Shown here: positions 22,035 through 26,899 of the stretch, piece after piece
Layout of the letters: every line of letters starts with the position of its first letter
How positions within the stretch are numbered: the first letter of the stretch is position 1
Assembly: GCA_036497785.1 (NCBI GenBank)
Contig: DASXIW010000071.1
Location: 1 to 26,899 of the forward strand
From: DASXIW01 sp036497785
GTDB taxonomy: Bacteria; Pseudomonadota; Alphaproteobacteria; Acetobacterales; Acetobacteraceae
Direction: 5' to 3'
Length of the DNA: 26,899 nucleotides
Notes under the pieces: model-generated
Told to the model about the DNA's origin: nothing
Seen by the model: only the letters and a program-made list of their open reading frames with translations
Databases searched by the model: none
Program-made: the position numbers and the translations under genes

Positions 22035-23486
22035 ATGAAAATCCTTCACGTGATCGCCGGGGCGAAAATGGGCGGCGCGGAGACATTCGCGCAGGATGCC
22101 ATCCTGTCGCTTGAGGCGCGTGGCGTTGTGCAGCACGCAGTGGTGCGCCCTTATGAATCCGTGTTGCGCCGCTACGCAGAGGCCGGCATCCCTGTAAGGC
22201 CTTTCGGGTTTTCGCACATGGATCGGCTGCTGGGCCGGGGCCGGGCGATCCGCGCAGACGCGGCGGCGATGCCAGCGGATCTGGTGCATGCCTGGATGTC
22301 GCGCGCCGCAGGGTTCATTCCGGCGTACATGTCTTGCCCGGTCATTGGATGGTTCGGCGACTATTACGACCTGAAATATTTCCGGCGTGCGGATTTCCAT
22401 TTCTGCGTGACGCCGGATATTTCGCGCTACGTCGCCCGCAACGGCGCCCGTCCGCACCGCGTGGTGACATTGAACACGTTCGGCACCATGCCGGACAGCG
22501 CGCCGGTGTCGCGGGCTGATTTCGGCACCCCTGCGGATGCGCCGCTACTGCTGGTGCTGTCACGCATGCATCCGGTGAAAGGTATCGACACGGTTCTGCA
22601 AGCGCTGGTGCATGTGCCCGGCGCCCATCTGTGGCTGGCTGGCGATGGGCCGGAGCACGCCGCCTATGAGGCGTTGGCGGCGAAGCTTGGGTTGGCGGAC
22701 CGGGTGCGCTTTCTGGGTTGGAGGAATGACCGCAAAGCCCTCCTTGCCGCATGCGATATCTGCGTGCTGCCCAGCCGGTACGAGCCGTTCGGCACGGTGA
22801 TTGTCGAAGCCTGGGCCATGGGCCGGCCGCTGGTGGCCACGCAGGCGGCCGGAGCGTCGCAATATGTCACGGACGGCGTGACCGGACTGCTTTGCCCAAT
22901 CGAGGACGAGGCTGCGCTGGCGGCCTGCCTGCAGCGTGCCATCAGCGATGCGGCGCTGCGTAGCAGCTTGGCCGCCGCCGGCCACGCGGCCTACGAGGCG
23001 GATTTCACCCGCACCATCGTCACGGATCGGCTGATGGACCAGTACGAACGCTGCCGGCGCCTGGGTGTGCTGGCGCACGATACCACACGACCAGTGGCGG
23101 GGCTCGACTGGGATCGCATGGCCCAGTTGGTCGCAGCACTGCGGGGCGCCCCACTTTCAGAATCGCGGGCGCGCGCGGCGATCGAGGTGGCTTTGGCCTA
23201 TGCGACGACCGAGGGAGACATGTCCCAGGAGACGCGGCGCCGGCTGACCGCGCATGCCGCTACGCTGCAGGCGGCAGGCCTTTGCCGGATGGTGACCGGC
23301 ACAGGTTGGTCGCGCCGCGTGCTGATGCTGGGGCGGGCGGATATGGAGCACACCATCGGGCTTTTTGACATCGGCGCGGTGGACGTGAAATACCATGACT
23401 TCGCTGAAACCCTCACATCCCGGCTGTTCGGCACCTCCGGCGGCTCCGGCCCCGCCGCAAGGGCGCAGCGCTTCGGATCCGGTTGA
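22035..23486 (+). CDS. GT4-family glycosyltransferase with C-terminal extension
   Basis: This 483-residue GT-B glycosyltransferase probably adds a sugar to a lipid-linked glycan or LPS at the inner face of the membrane. HVIAGAKMGGAETFAQDAIL (residues 5-24) is the typical acceptor-side start. The donor-side domain has LLVLSRMHPVKGIDTVLQAL, LWLAGDGPE and RVRFLGWR, then EPFGTVIVE, in which Glu250 and Glu258 form the E-x7-E motif. After the usual end near residue 345 comes an extension of about 130 residues (GLDWDRMAQLV to VKYHDFAETLTSRLF and a Gly/Ser-rich tail) that I do not recognise. The stop overlaps a possible TTG start of lptF (TTGA). Confidence 0.88.
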   Translation: MKILHVIAGAKMGGAETFAQDAILSLEARGVVQHAVVRPYESVLRRYAEAGIPVRPFGFSHMDRLLGRGRAIRADAAAMPADLVHAWMSRAAGFIPAYMSCPVIGWFGDYYDLKYFRRADFHFCVTPDISRYVARNGARPHRVVTLNTFGTMPDSAPVSRADFGTPADAPLLLVLSRMHPVKGIDTVLQALVHVPGAHLWLAGDGPEHAAYEALAAKLGLADRVRFLGWRNDRKALLAACDICVLPSRYEPFGTVIVEAWAMGRPLVATQAAGASQYVTDGVTGLLCPIEDEAALAACLQRAISDAALRSSLAAAGHAAYEADFTRTIVTDRLMDQYERCRRLGVLAHDTTRPVAGLDWDRMAQLVAALRGAPLSESRARAAIEVALAYATTEGDMSQETRRRLTAHAATLQAAGLCRMVTGTGWSRRVLMLGRADMEHTIGLFDIGAVDVKYHDFAETLTSRLFGTSGGSGPAARAQRFGSG

Positions 23487-23491
23487 ACCCA

Positions 23492-24634
23492 ATGTACGCG
23501 ACGCGCATTACGCAGATCGACCGCTACACATTCCGCCAGGTTTTTGTGGCCACCCTGGTGGTGACGGGCGGTGTCGTGGCGCTGACCTGGCTGATGCAGT
23601 CGCTGCGGTTTGTGGAACTGGTGGTTAATCGCGGCCTGTCCATCGGGGTGTTTCTGCGGCTGACCGGCCTGCTGATTCCGGGTTTCGTATCGGTGATCCT
23701 GCCGATCACCTGCTTTGTCGCGGTGCTGTTCACCTATCAGCGCCTGGCGGGCGACCGGGAACTGACAGTGATGCGGGCAGCCGGATTGTCGCCGCTGGCC
23801 ATCGCCCGCGCCGGGCTGCTCGTGACGGCGATCGCGGTGGGCGCCGGCTATGCGCTGACGTTATGGCTTGTGCCGGTGAGCCAGACCGCGTTCCGCGAAT
23901 TCCAGTTCGAGATCCGTAACCGCATGGCTGCCTTCCTGCTTCAGGAGGGCGTCTTTACCCCGGTTACCGACGACCTGCTGGTCTATATCCGTTCGCGCGA
24001 GCAAGACGGGACGTTGCTGGGGATACTGGTCGATGACGACCGGCAACCCGCGCATCGCGCCACCATCTTGGCCGAACGGGGCCGCTTGCTGGATGGGCCC
24101 GGGGCGCCGCGCGTGCTGCTGATGAATGGCAGCCGGGAGGAAATCGACCAGCACACCGGGCAACTGAATATCGCCACCTTCAACGAATATCTGTTCGATA
24201 TGGACGAGGCGACACATGCCGAGGCCCAACGTTTGCAGGAAGTTGGCGAAATGAGCCTGTCCGGATTGTTGCATCCGACGCCGGCGATCGCCAATCCACG
24301 CGATTTCCCGCGCATGCTGGTGGAGGCGCATAAGCGGCTGTCCAGCCCACTTGCGACGGCCTCCTTCGTGATGATCGCCCTCGTCTCGGTTCTGTCCGGC
24401 ACGTTCCGCCGGCATGGCGGCATCGTCAGGCCGCTTGTGGCGATCATGGTGGTCGTGGGATTGGAAGCCGCAGGGCTTGCGGTGGACAGTCTGGCTGTGC
24501 GGGAGACCGCGCTGATTCCCCTGGTCTGGCTGCACGCGGCGTTACCCGGGGTGCTGTGCGCCGTCTATCTATTCCGCCCGTCGCTGCGCGGGCGCGCCTA
24601 TGCGCCGACCGGCCTGCTGCACGGAGCGCGTTGA
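23492..24634 (+). CDS. lptF: LPS export system permease LptF
   Basis: LptF is one of the two inner-membrane permeases of the LptB2FG transporter, which extracts LPS and passes it to LptC/LptA. The 380-residue protein (from ATG 23492; TTG 23483 is an alternative that overlaps the glycosyltransferase stop) has the YjgP/YjgQ layout. Three membrane segments lie near the N-terminus (VALTWLMQSLRFVELVV and following), then LAGDRELTVMRAAGLSP, a periplasmic beta-jellyroll-like domain (about 135-260), and three C-terminal segments including LATASFVMIALVSVLSG. LptG is not adjacent. Being next to a glycosyltransferase and a ligase-like gene supports an LPS role. Confidence 0.88.
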   Translation: MYATRITQIDRYTFRQVFVATLVVTGGVVALTWLMQSLRFVELVVNRGLSIGVFLRLTGLLIPGFVSVILPITCFVAVLFTYQRLAGDRELTVMRAAGLSPLAIARAGLLVTAIAVGAGYALTLWLVPVSQTAFREFQFEIRNRMAAFLLQEGVFTPVTDDLLVYIRSREQDGTLLGILVDDDRQPAHRATILAERGRLLDGPGAPRVLLMNGSREEIDQHTGQLNIATFNEYLFDMDEATHAEAQRLQEVGEMSLSGLLHPTPAIANPRDFPRMLVEAHKRLSSPLATASFVMIALVSVLSGTFRRHGGIVRPLVAIMVVVGLEAAGLAVDSLAVRETALIPLVWLHAALPGVLCAVYLFRPSLRGRAYAPTGLLHGAR

Positions 24635-24647
24635 TATTCCGCAGGTC

Positions 24648-25958
24648 ATGTCCGCCGTCCTGAACCGGCCGATCTCGCCACGCGCCGACCTCGTGCTGCG
24701 CCGGTTCGACCGCGCGTCCAAGGTGGCCGTGCTGGCAATGGTGCCGTGCATGTTGCACGCCTTCGCGCTGGCGGAGGTCGCCATCGCGGTCATCGCGATG
24801 GGATTCCTGGTGCGCAGCGCCGTGCTGCGCGATTGGGCCTGGGCGCGAACCGGCTGGTTTCCGCTGGCCATGGTCTGGTGGGTCTGGGTGGTATTCTGTT
24901 CCCTGCCGGAGATTGGCTGGGGTGGGATGCCGAGCCTGGTGCAGGCGCTGGTGGTGGTCCGCTACCTCGTGCTTGCAGCAGCGTTGCAGCACCACGTGCT
25001 GCGCGACCCTCACACCAGGGTGTGGCTGTGGCGCATCATCGCGGCCTGTGCGGCCTATATCGCGGTTCAAGCCGTGCTGCAGGCGGTGACCGGCTATAAT
25101 CTTTATGGGGATAGGCGCTGGGTGGATGGCGAGCTGACCGGGCCATTCTACAAGCCCCGGGCGGGGGCCCCGCTCTCGCGGCTGCTGTTTCCCGCCCTGC
25201 TCCCGCCGGTCGCCGCCCTGCTGGCCCGCCGGACGATGCGCGCCAGCATTGCCGCCGCGGTGCTGACGGCGGCCGGGCTGATCTCGGTGGTGCTGATCGG
25301 CCAGCGTATGCCGGTGCTGCTGACGCTGTTGGGACTCGTGGTGTCTGCCCTGCTGCTGCCGACCATGCGCAAGGCCGTGATTGCCGCGATCCTGACGGGC
25401 GCGGTTCTGATCGCCGCATCGGCCGTGGTGGTGCCGCCCACCTTCTATCGTCTGGTGACGAAGTTCTCATCCCAAATGGAGCATTTCCCGCAAAGCCCAT
25501 ACGGCCTGCTGGCGGCGCGTGCGGTGGCGATGGAAGAACAACACCCTTGGCTTGGCCGTGGCTTCAACGGGTTTCGCACGGGCTGCGCCGATCCGCGATA
25601 TTTCCACGGCTGGACTTGGCCGGCCGACCCAGCGGATAACGGCGGCGGCCTGAATGGCTGCAACCTGCACCCACATAACCATTACCTGCAGGCGATGACC
25701 GATGCCGGCCTGCCCGGGTTGGCGCTGTTCACCGCACTCGTTCTGGTCTGGCTGATCACCTTGGGACGAGGCTTGTGGCGACGCCCCGACGCATTGCGAG
25801 TCGGTCTTTTTGTCGCAGCGCTCGTCCAGCAATGGCCAATCGCGAGCACGAGCAGCGCTTTCGCCGTGGAAATCGGCGGGTTGTTTTTCCTGCTGCTGGG
25901 CTTCGGCCTTGCCGAAAGCGTGGCGGCGCGGCCGAATGGTCCTGCCTTTCAACGTTAA
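24648..25958 (+). CDS. O-antigen ligase-like polytopic membrane protein (Wzy/WaaL family)
   Basis: This 436-residue protein from ATG 24648 (MSAVLNRPISPRADLVLRRF) has about ten or more hydrophobic segments. A large periplasmic loop of about 80 residues contains EEQHPWLGRGFNGFRTGC and NLHPHNHYLQAMTDAGLPG (His341, His343 and His345 region). The PHNHYLQ motif followed by a Gly-Leu-Pro-Gly turn is typical of the Wzy_C/WaaL superfamily, which ligates or polymerises lipid-linked glycans in the periplasm. It cannot be decided from sequence whether this is WaaL or Wzy. It starts 13 nt after lptF and ends the operon. Confidence 0.85.
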   Translation: MSAVLNRPISPRADLVLRRFDRASKVAVLAMVPCMLHAFALAEVAIAVIAMGFLVRSAVLRDWAWARTGWFPLAMVWWVWVVFCSLPEIGWGGMPSLVQALVVVRYLVLAAALQHHVLRDPHTRVWLWRIIAACAAYIAVQAVLQAVTGYNLYGDRRWVDGELTGPFYKPRAGAPLSRLLFPALLPPVAALLARRTMRASIAAAVLTAAGLISVVLIGQRMPVLLTLLGLVVSALLLPTMRKAVIAAILTGAVLIAASAVVVPPTFYRLVTKFSSQMEHFPQSPYGLLAARAVAMEEQHPWLGRGFNGFRTGCADPRYFHGWTWPADPADNGGGLNGCNLHPHNHYLQAMTDAGLPGLALFTALVLVWLITLGRGLWRRPDALRVGLFVAALVQQWPIASTSSAFAVEIGGLFFLLLGFGLAESVAARPNGPAFQR

Positions 25959-26299
25959 GCTGCCCGTCCGATGACGGGACGCGAAATTGCCAATCCGGGC
26001 CAAGAGAGTTTCTTACGTCGCAATAGTTGATTCCAGATCAGCCAATTGATTTTTGGCCGTCTTGGCCGTTCAAAAATCATGCTGATAGGGCCTGCGACCG
26101 ATATGATCGCGGCACGGACATGCAGAATCTGCTGCTAAACTGCGACGAATCCTAAAAATTCCATTTCACTTTTAAGTCAATCGCTGTAAATGCTGATTCT
26201 TATATGCAGAATCGGCATATGAACATAAACCTGCTCGTGGCCCAGAGACGTTTGATAATCCTCCGGCGTCGCTTTGTACATGAAAGTGAGATTGGATCT
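25959..26299. promoter_or_regulatory. AT-rich intergenic region upstream of the histone-like gene
   Basis: This 341-nt region is more AT-rich than the rest of the window. A weak hairpin CCCGTC-CGAT-GACGGG (25963-25978) follows the ligase gene and may act as a terminator, without a T-tract. A second inverted repeat, GATTTTTG / CAAAAATC (26048-26078), encloses GGCC palindromes. ATGCAGAATC occurs twice (near 26119 and 26204). No gene is convincing before ATG 26300. Confidence 0.55.
26190..26218 (+). promoter_or_regulatory. Imperfect inverted repeat upstream of the histone-like gene
   Basis: Two 11-nt arms, ATGCTGATTCT and AGAATCGGCAT, pair at 10 of 11 positions with a 7-nt spacer (TATATGC). The repeat sits about 82 nt before ATG 26300. 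Size and location fit a dimeric regulator's operator, and an mRNA hairpin is the alternative. Confidence 0.45.
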
Positions 26300-26617
26300 A
26301 TGGCCAACAGCGATACGGCGCGCAGCCGCGCACCGCGCGGCACCAAGAGCGTTACGGATGCGTTTTTCAGCGCACTGCACGAATTGCCTGAAATTCGCCA
26401 AAGTGAAGTTGCCAAGGCCGCGCAGATTGCGATCCGCGATGTCCTGAAGCTGGCACGTGACAAGGCGAAGGCGGCGAAGCTCGCGGCGCGCGCGCGTGTT
26501 GCGCCTGCGGGCAAGAAGATGCGCGCCAAGCCGATCGCCAAAAAGGCAACGCCGGCTGCAAAGAAGTTGGTTACCTCGCGCAAGCCGCGCGCGGCTTCGG
26601 TGGCTGCCGCGGCTTGA
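26300..26617 (+). CDS. Small histone-like Lys/Ala-rich protein
   Basis: This 105-residue basic protein starts at ATG 26300 (MANSDTARSRAPRGTKSVTD). The first half (about residues 17-55) could form a short helical domain: FFSALHELPEIRQSEVAKAA, then IRDVLKLA. The second half is rich in Lys, Ala and Pro (KKMRAKPIAKKATPAAKK), like histone H1-like bacterial proteins and the topA tail in this window. It probably binds DNA nonspecifically. An in-frame upstream ATG at 26204 would lengthen it, but that part is not protein-like and overlaps the inverted repeat. The upstream DNA is AT-rich and an insertion sequence lies 130 nt downstream. Confidence 0.75.
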   Translation: MANSDTARSRAPRGTKSVTDAFFSALHELPEIRQSEVAKAAQIAIRDVLKLARDKAKAAKLAARARVAPAGKKMRAKPIAKKATPAAKKLVTSRKPRAASVAAAA

Positions 26618-26628
26618 CCAGGATGCGG

Positions 26629-26648
26629 CTTCCCCTGCACCGGGGAAG
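26629..26648 (+). terminator. Possible terminator hairpin after the histone-like gene
   Basis: CTTCCCC / GGGGAAG with a 6-nt loop (TGCACC) begins 12 nt after the stop. There is no T-tract, so the termination role is uncertain. A second inverted repeat, CGGCGG / CCGCCG (26673-26693), follows. Confidence 0.45.
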
Positions 26649-26747
26649 TCGTCGGTGCTGATCTTGCGATTTCGGCGGTGTCCTGATCCGCCGGGACGTC
26701 CTGCTCGTATTGCCATCAAAGTTCCCGCTCATCGGCCAATCGACCCG

Positions 26748-26899
26748 CTATGCATAGGCAGCCCGGCGGGTCAGCCGGGTAGCGGCTACGACAGCGCGGC
26801 AGAGTTCACCGATCATGCCCTTCATGTTGCTCCGCCGATTGGTCGTCCAGCAGAAGGCCCCGAGGTAGTCGGGCAGATGCTTGGCGGAGAACAGCTTGT
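26748..26899 (-). mobile_element. Transposase C-terminal end, partial (related to the left-hand copy)
   Basis: A minus-strand frame enters from the right edge and ends at the stop codon complementary to CTA 26748-26750. It encodes KLFSAKHLPDYLGAFCWTTN followed by a segment ending RLTRRAAYA. The last 36 residues match those of the left-edge copy at 24 positions. The HLPDYLGAFCWTTNRR segment resembles the C-terminal HL-x2-Y-x2-x-F-x-R-x-NRR pattern of IS1595/ISXO2-type DDE transposases; this assignment is tentative. Similarity continues for about 24 nt past the stop (to about 26724). The element extends outside the window. Confidence 0.6.

Noticed and set aside
1..26899. Composite transposon formed by the two flanking insertion sequences
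   Set aside because: The two ends differ too much, and the DNA between them is mostly core housekeeping genes in a familiar order, so recent joint movement is unlikely.

Overview
The window is a GC-rich bacterial chromosome segment with alphaproteobacterial character. Gene content and order (pyrB, an inactive-looking dihydroorotase homologue, plsY, dprA, topA, rnr, an S41 peptidase, rpmG, pleD) and the protein sequences suggest Acetobacteraceae or a close relative. That placement is an inference from recognised families; no rRNA or tRNA gene is present to confirm it.

Layout. (1) 1-112 is the 3' end of a transposase gene, and 26748-26899 is the 3' end of a related copy on the other strand, so both ends of the window lie inside insertion sequences. 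(2) 507-11272 is a tightly packed plus-strand block: pyrB, pyrC', plsY, a frameshifted dprA, topA, rnr, an S41 peptidase and rpmG. Several neighbours overlap by 1-8 nt. The block ends at a strong hairpin (11300-11324). (3) 11360-11645 holds two inverted REP-like repeats between the convergent ends of rpmG and pleD. (4) pleD lies on the minus strand and its key residues fall at the same positions I recall for the Caulobacter protein. (5) 13400-15790 carries a PmtA-like lipid methyltransferase, a short ORF with a good ribosome-binding site, a methyltransferase-like protein, a DapA-family aldolase and a 49-residue membrane peptide. (6) 15787-17695 (minus) encodes a YghU/YfcG-type glutathione transferase and a serine-glyoxylate aminotransferase. 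These diverge from a 959-residue FAD/Fe-S 2-hydroxyacid dehydrogenase and a DUF924 protein (17842-21278). (7) 21283-21714 (minus) is an unrecognised exported or anchored protein. (8) 22035-25958 is a cell-envelope operon: GT4 glycosyltransferase, LptF and an O-antigen-ligase-like polytopic protein. (9) 25959-26617 is an AT-rich intergenic region followed by a small histone-like Lys/Ala-rich protein next to the right-hand insertion sequence.

How the genes fit together. The first block joins pyrimidine synthesis, phospholipid synthesis and DNA/RNA housekeeping. The central block has a plausible glyoxylate/2-hydroxyacid theme: the dehydrogenase could make a 2-oxoacid, or glyoxylate, which the aminotransferase would convert to glycine. 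The right-hand operon would build, export and ligate surface polysaccharide/LPS.

I found no CRISPR array, prophage, toxin-antitoxin pair, secretion system or obvious new defence system. The most interesting points are the dihydroorotase homologue without its zinc histidines, the decayed dprA, the unusual pyrB start, the inverted REP pair, the unlisted short ORF at 14119, the glycosyltransferase C-terminal extension, and the histone-like gene behind an 11-bp inverted repeat.
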